From Rallus limicola (lineage: Eukaryota; Chordata; Aves; Gruiformes; Rallidae): DNA of 64,000 nt. The stretch is from contig JAKCOZ010000009.1 in NCBI GenBank assembly GCA_022605955.1, positions 3,534,001 to 3,598,000 on the forward strand, written 5' to 3'. Below are positions 11,431 to 20,965 of the stretch, piece after piece (positions within the stretch are counted from its first letter, which is position 1; each line of letters begins with the position of its first letter). The notes beneath the pieces are model-generated. The model worked only from the letters and a program-made list of their open reading frames with translations, ran no database searches and was not told where the DNA came from. Both the position numbers and the translations under genes were made by a program.

Positions 11431-12077
11431 ATAAGAGAAGCTTAATGCTTTGTTAACTTTGTTTCTCCTTAGAGGACCTGACCACAGCATTTCAGGCCTT
11501 ACCTGCTACCCCGTTTTCTTTCACATCACAAGAGCTCTAATCTGGCCATTGAGACAATTAGTTGGAGTAATGTGGTATTATGCAAGATCAGCACTACTCC
11601 CTGCAAAAGCCTACTGCTTTAACCTGTACAAAGTGAAGTATCAAATAACTGTACTGGTTTTGGTGAGCACAGGCTCTGCACTGCCAGGTTACCTTTTGAA
11701 ATTATAGAAGAAACTCAAGCAGCCCACAGCAGTTGCATTATTTCAACTGACCTATTTCTTTTTAGTTAACATTCTCAAACAATAAAGTAATCTTTGCAGA
11801 CTGATGGTAACCTGGCATCTACTGGCAGAAGATTGAAAATCTTTGAGGAACCTGCTGCTTAACACCACAGCTACACTGCAATTAGAGGCCAGCAGATCTA
11901 CAAGCTTCCCCATCGGCCACCCTGCAGGTCTGACCATAGGCATTTGCCACCACTACTTACTTCTGCCAGTAGCATCACCAGCTGCACCACTTCACAGCTG
12001 CACCACACCAGCCCTGGAACAAAGCAAGAGGTCAGGAGACAGCATGAGCAAGCACAGGAGTATGAGGTCTAGTCAGG

Positions 12078-12152
12078 TGCCTGCAGTCAGATAGAGCTAA
12101 TTGCAGACCTCCATGATTGAAGTCAAGGCAGTCACATTTCATCACACAGGCA
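12078..12152 (-). ncRNA. SNORD44: C/D box snoRNA SNORD44
   Basis: Minus strand: terminal stem TGCCTG/CAGGCA, C box GTGATGA (12,139-12,145), the SNORD44 signature GGTCTGCAATTAGCTCTA, and D box CTGA (12,087-12,090). D box to acceptor is about 73 nt. Confidence 0.82.
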
Positions 12153-13407
12153 GTTCACTATCAGCCACTGGACTATCATTTGTTTTAAGCAAAGGTTGCT
12201 GCAGGGAAGAGGGACAAATCCACCAACAATGCTAACAGAGCAACTTTACAGAGGCACACAGTGGAGTTTAGCACAAGCCAGCCTGTCAAGGCTGGGCCTT
12301 ATCTAGCAGTTCTCCCTTTAAACACCCTCATGTTTTAGCCAGGACATATGCAGTGGCCAGAACTTACCCCTTGCACCTCCTCCCTCCCAGCTTACATGCA
12401 GTACAACACTTCAGTTCTAGGCACAGCTTTTATAAAAATATTTTTAAAGTTAAAGCAGTACTTACATCACAAGAAGAAAAACTTTGGAAGCCTGCAAAGA
12501 GAAGTTGCTATTAGGGTGCAGCAGGTAATTTTACCCTAAGAACCATTCCAGAGGAATACTGTATCAGTGTTTGTCACAGTTTATCCTCACTGGGATCAGA
12601 GACCTGATTCAGCATCATATACAGTAGCCTGCAACACTCTCACCCTGCCACGAGGAGTCTCCCACATCCCCAGAACTCAAGAGGCTAATTCCTCAGCTCC
12701 AGAGACTGTCAAAATTGCAGAGGAGCAAACCTCTGACTCAAGAGTTCAGTGAAGCTGAACATCTACCTTGGCTTACACCAGGAAAAGCATTTTATGTGTA
12801 AATTCATTGCAACGCCACATTCACCATTTAGATTTCAACTGGCCCATTCCAAAAGTCTTTAACACTGTAAAACCATTACTTCATGCTTTGATGAGCATGA
12901 GGGATCTTAAGGTATAATACTTAGGGCACTACTAGTGTCTTTGCTTCAGATTTTCAAGAAACAAAATGGATATGCAGATACTCCTATCTCCAAAAGCAAA
13001 CTCCCAAGCTCAAATGCAGCACAAACAAGAGCACCCACCCACCCAATGTTTGTTCTCTGCTTTTAATTACCTTTAATTAGGAAGGCCTTGTCTTCACCAA
13101 CATCAGTAACAGTTGAAAGAGCTTCTCACACTGGAGGCACAGGTATCCTCTGTCCAGGGCAGCCTGCAAAGCAACACCACTTTTAGAACTTAGAGCACTA
13201 ATTGAATCAAAGACTTTCTGTTGCTGAAACAAAATTTCACAAGCAGAGCCTACTCCACCCTTCTAGGCACCCTACTGAAATTTTTCATTTAGCTTATTTA
13301 CTGTGGTGATAGGAAGAGATTTCAGCATGTATTCATGAAGGCAAAGTAGCATTTCATCCTCAGCTTTCCAGGTGAATGGTCTGTCAAACTTAGCCTAAGG
13401 CACAGCA

Positions 13408-13491
13408 GGCTGCATCAGATAGGAGCGAAAGACAGTAGCAGTGTGATCACCATGGGTAATCTGCTGAACTATGCAATCATCACACACAGCC
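13408..13491 (-). ncRNA. C/D box snoRNA, SNORD77/SNORD80 type, copy B
   Basis: Minus strand: stem GGCTG/CAGCC, C box GTGATGA (13,477-13,483), GCATAGTTCAGCAGA after the C box, CTTTCGCTCCTATCTGA at the D side, D box CTGA (13,415-13,418). It has the CATAGTTCAGCAGA element shared by SNORD77 and SNORD80 and the TCTTTCGCTCC element of SNORD80. It sits in the intron directly after copy A. Confidence 0.8.
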
Positions 13492-13663
13492 TTTACATGC
13501 ATCAGGGATCTGATCTGGTTTTCCACACACACAGGCAATAGGGTATTTACCTTGCACAGCTTACACCTTCATCTCCCAGTGCCTGCAACAAAAGGAAGGT
13601 GAGTCAGACTCCCCTCAGCCCTCACAGCCAAGCCTACACCACCCAGCAAGAGATATAGGAGCT

Positions 13664-13744
13664 AGATACATCAGATAAGAGCGAAAGACTCAACTCTGTT
13701 CTTCACAGGGTGTTCTGCTGAACTATGCCATCATCACTGTATCT
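13664..13744 (-). ncRNA. SNORD77: C/D box snoRNA, SNORD77/SNORD80 type, copy A (SNORD77 position)
   Basis: Minus strand: stem AGATACA/TGTATCT, C box GTGATGA (13,731-13,737), GCATAGTTCAGCAGA, TCTTTCGCTCTTATCTGA and D box CTGA (13,671-13,674). Position after SNORD76 and the AGATAC...GTATCT ends fit SNORD77; the TCTTTCGCTC guide-like element resembles SNORD80. Next acceptor about 88 nt downstream. Confidence 0.8.
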
Positions 13745-14083
13745 GCTCTGGAGTAACAGTACTGAGCAGTTGCCTCTTGTGACAGACAGCTTGGAGCTCT
13801 CCAAATAAAAGAAATATTCAAGACTTTTAAGTACTAGTGTTTTTTTTTTCCTGCTTATTGGTGGAAATTAATCTAAAAGCATTTCCCTCCCATTTTATAC
13901 ATCCCACCCCTTTCACTGCCATTTCAGCAGTTCCACAAAAAGAAATCTACAGTGAATAGTTTTCTTACCAGGTGATGTTTCTCCTGCAAGTCTTCCAAGA
14001 GTACAATTCAAATCCTGCAAGAAGAAAACCCTCATAAATAACATATTCAGAAGGCAAACATCAAGGGGAATTCTAAGTTGATG

Positions 14084-14165
14084 TGCCTCAGAGAAAAGCT
14101 ATGGTGGTAGAAGTGTTCATCATTCTCTTGGTCAAGAGTAGCAAATAAGTGTCATCATTATGGCA
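14084..14165 (-). ncRNA. SNORD76: C/D box snoRNA SNORD76
   Basis: Minus strand: stem TGCCA/AGGCA, C box ATGATGA (14,152-14,158), body TTATTTGCTACTCTTGA and internal C' AATGATGA as in mammalian SNORD76, then CCACCAT and D box CTGA (14,088-14,091). One of the clearest matches in the array. Confidence 0.88.
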
Positions 14166-14407
14166 CCACAGGGAAAACAGCTCAGGGAGTAAAATCTACC
14201 TACTGATGCTGTTAGAACAGGAGATGCTGTCTAGGCAGATAGGCAGACACTCAGCACCTTTTGATGTTGGGTTTTCACCAAGTTGTTTTTACCTTGTGCA
14301 GTAGCATCAAGTCCCCATAGCTGGCAGCAGACCTGGAAGAGACAGAGCACTCAGACACCTGGAGAACCCCAGGAGTACCTCCAGCAGTGACATCAAGCAC
14401 AGAAAAA

Positions 14408-14474
14408 AGCCTCAGCACAGAGTTTTCAGAAATCACTTCTGTCCACTACTCTTATACTGAAACCATCATAGGCT
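14408..14474 (-). ncRNA. SNORD75: C/D box snoRNA SNORD75
   Basis: Minus strand: stem AGCCT/AGGCT, C box variant ATGATGG, conserved core AAGAGTAGTGGACAGAAG and ATTTCTGAAA, D box CTGA (14,412-14,415). Matches SNORD75 in length and core; lies 79 nt before the next acceptor. Confidence 0.88.
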
Positions 14475-15247
14475 CTCTGCAATCTCAACAGCAATGCTGG
14501 GAATTAAAGGTTCTTTCTGAAGCATTGACCAGGCACTTCTTTTCCAAACAAGCAGCTATATCATGCTGTGGCTAGGGAAACAGCAGTAGCAAAGGGAAAA
14601 AGGGTCTCGAGTACTATTCTGGTTAGAGGCTGGACTTAGTGGTTCAGAAAGAGGAGCCCAGCCATCAACTCTCAAGTGCAAAGACCGACTTCTCCTAGTA
14701 AAGCTCGAGACCCACCTCAGGAGACACCACAATTACCAATTACAAACACCAGTCCTATCACTTTTCCATATCAAAGTACTCAAGGCAAGCTGCTCTACAT
14801 GCTCCTACACACCAGTCCTCATGATAAGCTGTATTTCAGATGCAGCACTTACCCATTTTGCAGCCACGGGAGTGGGCAGAGTGTAACTGGCACATCTGGA
14901 ACTGAAAATAGAGGTAATAGCTTAGTTTTTTGTATCAGAATGAAGCTTTTACATTCACACTCTTTTGAAAAAAAAAAAAAGTAAAACCCAAACCACTACA
15001 CAGCCCTGGAGGAAAACCTCCCCCAATGCAATCTACGCTTCTGCTCTTAAAGAGACAAGGCCACAAAAACAATTGCTAGCCCATGTTTTTAAGCAGGACA
15101 AAAGTAAACTCTCTTAGCATTCTACAGCTTCAACTCTAGTTTATAAGCACCAAATCAGTCCTGAAAGAACTTTGTCTGCTCAGAAAGGACAGACCACACG
15201 TGGCATTACAGCCATGCCAGATACACACTACACACACCATTCCATGC

Positions 15248-15316
15248 CCAGCTCAGATATGTTGGTATTCATCACCCTCTCAGATGTCCCTACCAACATA
15301 GTTTTCATCATGTGCA
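15248..15316 (-). ncRNA. SNORD74: C/D box snoRNA SNORD74
   Basis: Minus strand: C box ATGATGA (15,305-15,311), TGTTGGTAGGGACATCTGA core identical in character to mammalian SNORD74, internal C' GTGATGA followed by ATACCAAC, D box CTGA (15,253-15,256). First snoRNA of the array. An acceptor-like site at 15,176-15,177 lies 78 nt downstream, suggesting an extra short host exon there. Confidence 0.88.
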
Positions 15317-15639
15317 GGCACACGGAACTCCCAAGTGAGACCACTTTGTTACGATGGGGACTTGGGTTTTACCACTTACAAAGCTAGCTACTGCTCAGAG
15401 CACATGATACAAGCAAGGGCGCCTCCTCAGTAAGTTACTATTCAGTAGGAGATGACTCCACCACAATAGAAGGGCAATCCCCGGCCTGCCAGCTGCTTCC
15501 AAGCGTTAATTCACCGTGAAGTTGGCAGCCCTTAAGCCTAGCACTTCGCATTTACAGCTGGAAACTGCCTTCCCAGAAGATCAGTATAAAGCTAAAAGCG
15601 AGAGAACCCCAGACCTACTCTCTACAGTTGCCACACGCC

Positions 15640-17260
15640 GTCTTTCAGCAGGGATTCTTACGGGTCAAGGGCTTCCAGAGGGGATCCGGCAATGCGGTGC
15701 TCCTCCTCAGGCACCCCAGGGCCAAGTGCCTCGGCAAAAAAACCAGGCCATTGCGCAGGCTCAGTCTCCCCGCCGCACTCACACCCGGTGCGCTACCCAG
15801 GCCTCCCCACACGGCCGGGGGGGGAACGGGCCTCCACGCTGAGGTTCCACAAGGCCTCCCCATCTCCGCAGGGCCTCCACCGGCCCCTCCCTTCCCTCAG
15901 CCCGCGGGGGACGCGTGAGACTCTCTCGGGGCAGAAGGAGGGGGGGTGCTTGCTGCCCGCCTCCTATCGTCCGCCCTTCCCGCCAGTGCCGCCATGAGGC
16001 GGAGCGCCCCTCAGAGCGCGGCCTAGGCCACAGGCGGGGCCGCGCAGACACAATCCGTCTCCATCCTACCCCGGCAGAGCTCACCAGGGACCGAGCGCCC
16101 CTCGCAGCGCCGCCACACTACCCCCCGGAGGAGCGGGGGCCCACCCGGGGCGGGAAACACCTTCCTACTCACGCATACCCAGCACGGCGCAAAGCATTAC
16201 CTCCAGCGCGCCGCGGGCCAAAGAGAAATAAAAGCCCACCCGCGCGCCTTTATATAGAGTCGGCGCCGGTCACATGACAGCGCGGCGGCGGACGGCTCCG
16301 CCCCTTTGTTCGGCCCGCGGGGCGGGGCGAAGAGCGCGCGTGGCGGGGGCGTGCCGCAGCGGGCGGGCGGGGGAGCGATGCGCGCCGCGGCCTCACGGGC
16401 GGGAATTTTCTTCCGGGGTGCGGCCCGCTCGGGGGGGTTTCGCTTCCGGGACGGCGCTGCGGGCCCTTCCCACCCCCGCCAGGTAGGTACCGGCGGGGCG
16501 CGGGCCCGACGGGCCGGGCGGGGCAGGGCGGGGCGGGGCGGGGCGGGGCGGGGGGAGGCTCGGGCCCGCCCCGCCCGTGAGGCGCCGTCACGCCCGCGGG
16601 GGCCGGCGCAGGGGGGCCGGGGAGCGCGGCCGCGCCCCGCCGCCGCCCCTTCTCTGCTCTCCTCTCCTCAGGGCCCGTGGGGCGGGGGCCACCGAGACCG
16701 GTGCTTCCCCACGGGGGGCTCCGCCCCGCAGGCCCCCTCCGGGCTCGGCCGATCCCTCCGGGCGGTGCTCTCCGCCTAGGGAGAGGGAGCGGCGCCTTGT
16801 CAGAGGGAAAAGGGGGTGTCGATGTGGCCCCCGGGGCGAGGGGAGGGTGGGTTTCGATCCGCCTTCCCCTCGCGCCGTCAGGGTCGGGGCTCCGGGCGCC
16901 TCTCGGCAGCTGTCAGGGCTAAAAATTCCCCGTCGCCGCCTCACGCCCGGAGCGAAGGCCCTGGAGCCGTCGTGGCTCGGCGGGGGGAAGGATCGAGCGC
17001 TGTCAAGTTCGCTGAGGCGGGCGGTGGGGGGGGGGGGAGGCTCGGAAAGGCGGCGTCTCCCGCCTCCATTGACAGGCAGCGCGCCTTCAGCCTTTGTTAC
17101 GGTCCCGTCGTAGTTTGAAAGTAGTAGAGTTGACCAGTCGCGGTAAATCGCAACCCCAAATCCTGGGACTTTTCCCTTCCGCTGCCCCGGAGCAGCTCCC
17201 CAGCCTGACAGCAGTCTGACAGAGGGTATATCCAGCGTCATTCGCCGCGGTTGCTCTGTT
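15640..17260. promoter_or_regulatory. CpG island, bidirectional GAS5/ZBTB37 promoter
   Basis: Dense CpG and G+C, with GC boxes, between the GAS5 start (minus) and the first ZBTB37 exon (plus). It contains a palindromic E-box GTCACATGAC (16,269-16,278), two ETS-type CTTCCGG motifs (16,410-16,416 and 16,443-16,449) and a tandem GGGGC run (about 16,517-16,557). Head-to-head arrangement of these genes is also seen in mammals. Long open frames here are products of the base composition, not genes. Confidence 0.85.
16225..16257 (-). promoter_or_regulatory. GAS5 core promoter: TATA box and TOP start
   Basis: Minus strand TATATAAAGG starts at 16,256. About 31 bases downstream is the pyrimidine-rich CTCTTTGG (C at 16,225), the expected form of a 5' terminal oligopyrimidine start. 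The first donor (GAG|gtaatg) follows at 16,200. A start at the neighbouring CTTTTATTTC (16,234) is possible but closer to TATA than usual. Confidence 0.65.
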
Positions 17261-20012
17261 CCGCCTTGTTCCCAGGCACGGATGGATCCAGGATTTCCCC
17301 AGGGCTTGGTAGCTGCACTTGCCTCAGAGAGCAAAAGGTGTTTTCTGAGTTAAGTCCAAGTCTCAGCTGGCAATGCTTTGGTTTGAGTAGAAAAGAGACT
17401 GCTCCCTGGACAGAGCGCTACTCTGCAGGAGATCCCTCTCTGCCTCCAGCTAAAGGCTGAGGTGATGAACGTGGTCCAGCTCTAGGAGAGACAAAAGCTG
17501 CAATGTCGTTGTGCTGCTGATGGATGTGTGAGCTTCCGACAGGCCCCTTGCCCATGAGGACAGAAATCATCTTCTGATGAGGGCAGTTTGAACCAAAAAC
17601 CACCCCCCAATGCCTGACTGAGGTTTTCCCCAAAGTGTGTCATAAGATGCCGCTTCCTCCATACCGAGGTAACAGAGTTACATGGCTCCTTTTCTCCTCC
17701 CATCAGTGGCACACGTTTTTTTACCTGCCTGTGGAAGAAGCAGCTCATGAATACTTTATTGGGCTCCCCTGGGAGCAGGTGGCTCCTGCCCAAGTCCGTA
17801 CACGGCCACACTCAGCAGTTAAGATCTGATTATTACTGTTTTTCCCTTCTCTTTCCCTACATCCCAAGCCAACTCCCTGAGAAATGGAACAGCTGGGCTC
17901 TGCCTCCAGCATCGCTGCCTCGGCGGGGCTGTTGCGCCTCGCAAAGGATGCCTGCCCGCCTTGCCTTTGCTCGTCTTCCTTCCAGAGAATGCTTTGGGGC
18001 TTGATGGCTGTAGAAGCCAGTGGTTTGGGAAGACACTGAGGTTACGGGCTCCCCACAGTCCTGTAAATGTTGGCCCGTAGTCTGCAGCGATTTCAGCTGT
18101 GTGAGTGTCCCTAATGGTATGTGGGGAGGCTCGTTTGAGGAAAGCGCTGCTTGTGTTTAAGCGCTGCACGGTTAGTGCCAGAGATACCCCCAGCCCTGTG
18201 AGAGAGGAAATGACATGGTCAGGTTATTTTACTTCCATGTTTTATTTTAATGACCACAAACTCTGAGTGCATGGCGGTGAAAGGTGAATTCGATAAGATT
18301 TGGCGTTCCTCTGTGGTTTGGGGTGGGATGTCACGTAATGGCCAGTTAATCCTGCTTGCTCATCCTCCGGCAAAACAAATGACTGCGAAAGCTTGGGGAT
18401 CCCTTGTTCCTCTGTCTGACGTTATTTTTCTTTCTTTTCTATTTTCCTTCTAAAGGGGAAGGGGGCAAAAAGTTTTCAGACCTTCTTACTCCACCAGAAG
18501 AAAAAAGGAAAGCCGCCAAGACACCACCCCTGCGTCCCCTGCTTTGCATGTTACTTGTAACCTCACCGGTAAGGCACCAGATTGTTCTGTTTCACCGTGG
18601 TTTGTGTTTAAGTTCTGCTCCTAACGCCCTGTCGATGTGGACCTGCACGCTGTCATAGCTTCCTTGCAGGGTTTGTCACTTGCTTTTAAAGATAGGTTCC
18701 TGAGGTTCTCTGTGCACCTGATCTCACCTACCCCAGGGACGCTCAGCTGGACAGCGGCTCGCTGAGCTCTCTGCGTGGACTTCACCAGGCTGACAGGCTG
18801 TGCTGTGGCGCCGGGTTTAGCAACGTGTTTAGCCAAGTTTGTGTGAACTCTGCTTGGGTGTACGAACATTGTGCTGTCCTGCAGCAAGAACCAGACGTCC
18901 TCTGAAGGCACGCGTGCTTCCCTGGCCCTTCGATGCTGAGAGTTCTCAGAGCGGGCACCATGAGCCTCAGTATTTCCAGCCTGCTTGAAATTGTTTTGAT
19001 ATCTGCAGCACTCTGCTTAATTGGTGCTTCGGATGCCATCCAGCTTGGAAGCTGGTTGTGCCATGAGTGGTCTTAAAAAAAACCCAAACAAAACCTTATT
19101 TGCTTTCCTCTTTTTTTTTTTTTTTTTTTTTTTCCTTTTTGGGTGAGTTTACATCTAATTTTGGATCATTCTGAATTTTGACCATATATGGTCAGGGCTT
19201 CTTTTCAAACTTTGCCAAAATGAAATGTGATGATTACAGAAAAATGAATTATGGACGGGAAGCTAGGAGAGCTAGTTTGTTAATCCCCATTGTCCCTATG
19301 ATGTCTTTTGCTGCTTGCAGTATCCCAAACTACACAAAATCCAATGCCTTTGGCCAGGGGGTCACTGGTGCCCAGCATGTGGACTGCTAACTTGGTGTTT
19401 AGGACTGGGGTCTGTTCCTTTTTCTTTCACCACCCTGTTACCTGCTTTCTGCCACATGTCAGCAACACTGCATATGATCGATATCACAGTTTATAATGTA
19501 TTTAAGATGCTGTGAAATTAAATGTGTGCTGGTCAGCTTTTGAAAAGTCTCTGAGGAGGGTTTCGGCCCCGATTCCAGCTCTACAAAGGAGGCAAAGTGA
19601 TATTACTCTCCCTTTTCAAAGTGCTTAGAAGGTACAAGTGCTAAGTATTTTAATCCATTATGCAATCAGTTGCCTATTTTTAGTACGTGAACCATTTTTA
19701 CTGTTCTTTTTTACGATGCAAATGTGCTTTTATTGAGGCTGACAGAACAAACCGTTTCAAGCACTTTAAGCCACAGGGGATGGGGAATCTATCGGGACCG
19801 GTTTAACATAACTCTTGTGAAAGGTGGTGTACAGCGCATAAAGATCGGAGGACCGCTGCGAGATGCTGGTGAACTAAACGGTGAGCGGCTGCTCTAAAAC
19901 CCCCCAGTGTTTCAAACTGCATGAAAGTGGGTGAAAAATGTTCTGAATGCAAATGATGCACTTGCTGTGTGTTAACAACCGTGTTTTCCTCCACCACCAC
20001 CACCTTTTCCAG
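16483..20012 (+). other. ZBTB37 5' region: leader introns
   Basis: A strong donor CCAG|gtaggt at 16,482/16,483 probably ends the first, untranslated ZBTB37 exon. The coding exon begins after an acceptor at 20,012. Between them lies intronic sequence with one likely leader exon (18,456-18,568), a T run near 19,112-19,132 and possibly an old SINE tail at about 19,540-19,660. Confidence 0.5.
18456..18568 (+). other. Probable untranslated leader exon of ZBTB37
   Basis: A long pyrimidine tract ends in 'ccttctaaag' at 18,455 and a good donor CACCG|gtaagg follows at 18,568/18,569, defining a 113-base exon on the ZBTB37 strand. It has no conserved coding potential, which suits a 5' UTR exon. Inferred from splice signals only. 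Confidence 0.4.
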
Positions 20013-20042
20013 TAGGGTTGTGCACCTGCAACTGGGACAGCC

Positions 20043-20965
20043 ATGGAGAAGAGTGGGAACATTCAGCTGGAGATTCCTGACTTCAGTAACTCTGTCCTGA
20101 GCCACCTGAACCAGTTACGCATGCAGGGTCGTCTGTGTGACATCGTGGTCAACGTCCAGGGGCAAGCTTTCCGCGCTCACAAGGTGGTGCTGGCTGCCAG
20201 CTCGCCCTACTTCCGTGACCACATGTCCTTGAACGAAATGAGCACCGTTTCCATTTCTGTCATCAAGAACCCTTCTGTTTTCGAGCAGCTTCTTTCCTTT
20301 TGTTACACCGGCAGGATATGTCTGCAGCTGGCTGACATCATCAGTTACCTGACGGCCGCTAGTTTCTTGCAGATGCAGCACATCATAGACAAATGCACGC
20401 AGATTCTGGAGGGAATTCATTTCAAAATTAATGTGGCAGAGGTGGAAGCAGAGTTGAGCCAGACGAGGACAAAGCATCAGGAGAGACCACCCGAGTCTCA
20501 CCGGGTGACACCAAACCTAAACCGTTCCCTGAGCCCACGTCACAACACCCCGAAGGGGAGTCGCCTGGGCCAGGTTAGCACAGTGCTGGACATTCGGGAG
20601 CTCAGCCCTCCCGAGGAGTCCACCAGCCCCCAGATAATTGAGCAGAGTTCGGACGTGGAAAGCAGGGAGCCCATACTACGGATTAACAGAGCGGGACAGT
20701 GGTACGTTGAGACAGGGATGGGAGACCGCGGGGGACGGAACGACGATGACGTCCGGGTGCTGGGAGGAGTACGCATTAAAACAGAGAACCTGGAGGAGTG
20801 GCTCGGGGCAGAGCATCAGCCATCGGGAGAAGATGGGAGCAGTGCTGAGGAGGTCACTGCTATGGTGATCGACACCACGGGCCATGGATCGATGGGCCAA
20901 GAGGCTTACGCGTTAGGATCCTCCGGGGCCAAAGTCGTCAGGCCAACCAGCAGTGAGATTGACAG
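20043..20965 (+). CDS. ZBTB37: ZBTB37 coding exon 1 (BTB domain and linker)
   Basis: Acceptor 'ccttttccag' at 20,012; start codon 30 bases into the exon. Donor GACAG|gtgagt at 20,965. Reading on would hit a TGA at 20,967, so the splice is required. Encodes residues 1-307 plus two bases of Arg308. Confidence 0.95.

Larger units (their letters stand above)
10050..16225 (-). ncRNA. GAS5: GAS5 snoRNA host gene (5'TOP long non-coding RNA)
   Basis: A spliced non-coding gene on the minus strand. Its product is the order of intronic C/D snoRNAs, which matches vertebrate GAS5 (74, 75, 76, 77 ... 44 ... 79 ... 47, 81). Likely exons in transcript order, from GT/AG sites: 16201-16225, 14853-14901, 14293-14332, 13969-14014, 13551-13582, 13071-13163, 11961-12013, 11503-11536 (weaker), 11249-11269 (weak, 21 nt), 10584-10610, 10350-10392 and about 10055-10181. 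A further exon beginning at 15,175 is possible. Most D boxes sit 65-90 nt before the next acceptor, the usual spacing for C/D snoRNA processing. A TATA box and pyrimidine-rich start suggest a 5'TOP RNA, as in mammals. The host exons have no conserved ORF. The AATAAA signal is at 10,071-10,076 on the minus strand. Confidence 0.9.

Noticed and set aside
11585..11660. Minus-strand element with TTTGATA and CTGA in the expected SNORD78 intron
   Set aside because: The C box is degenerate and the SNORD78 body was not recognised; could be a decayed copy, but unsupported.
16500..16560. GGGGC tandem as a coding or CRISPR-like repeat
   Set aside because: It is a simple GC-box repeat in a promoter. CRISPR arrays are not expected in a vertebrate genome.
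16588..17334. 248-codon open frame on the minus strand in the CpG island, with other overlapping long frames
   Set aside because: High G+C removes stop codons by chance. The frame is proline/arginine-rich, matches no family, and overlaps other frames in the shared promoter.
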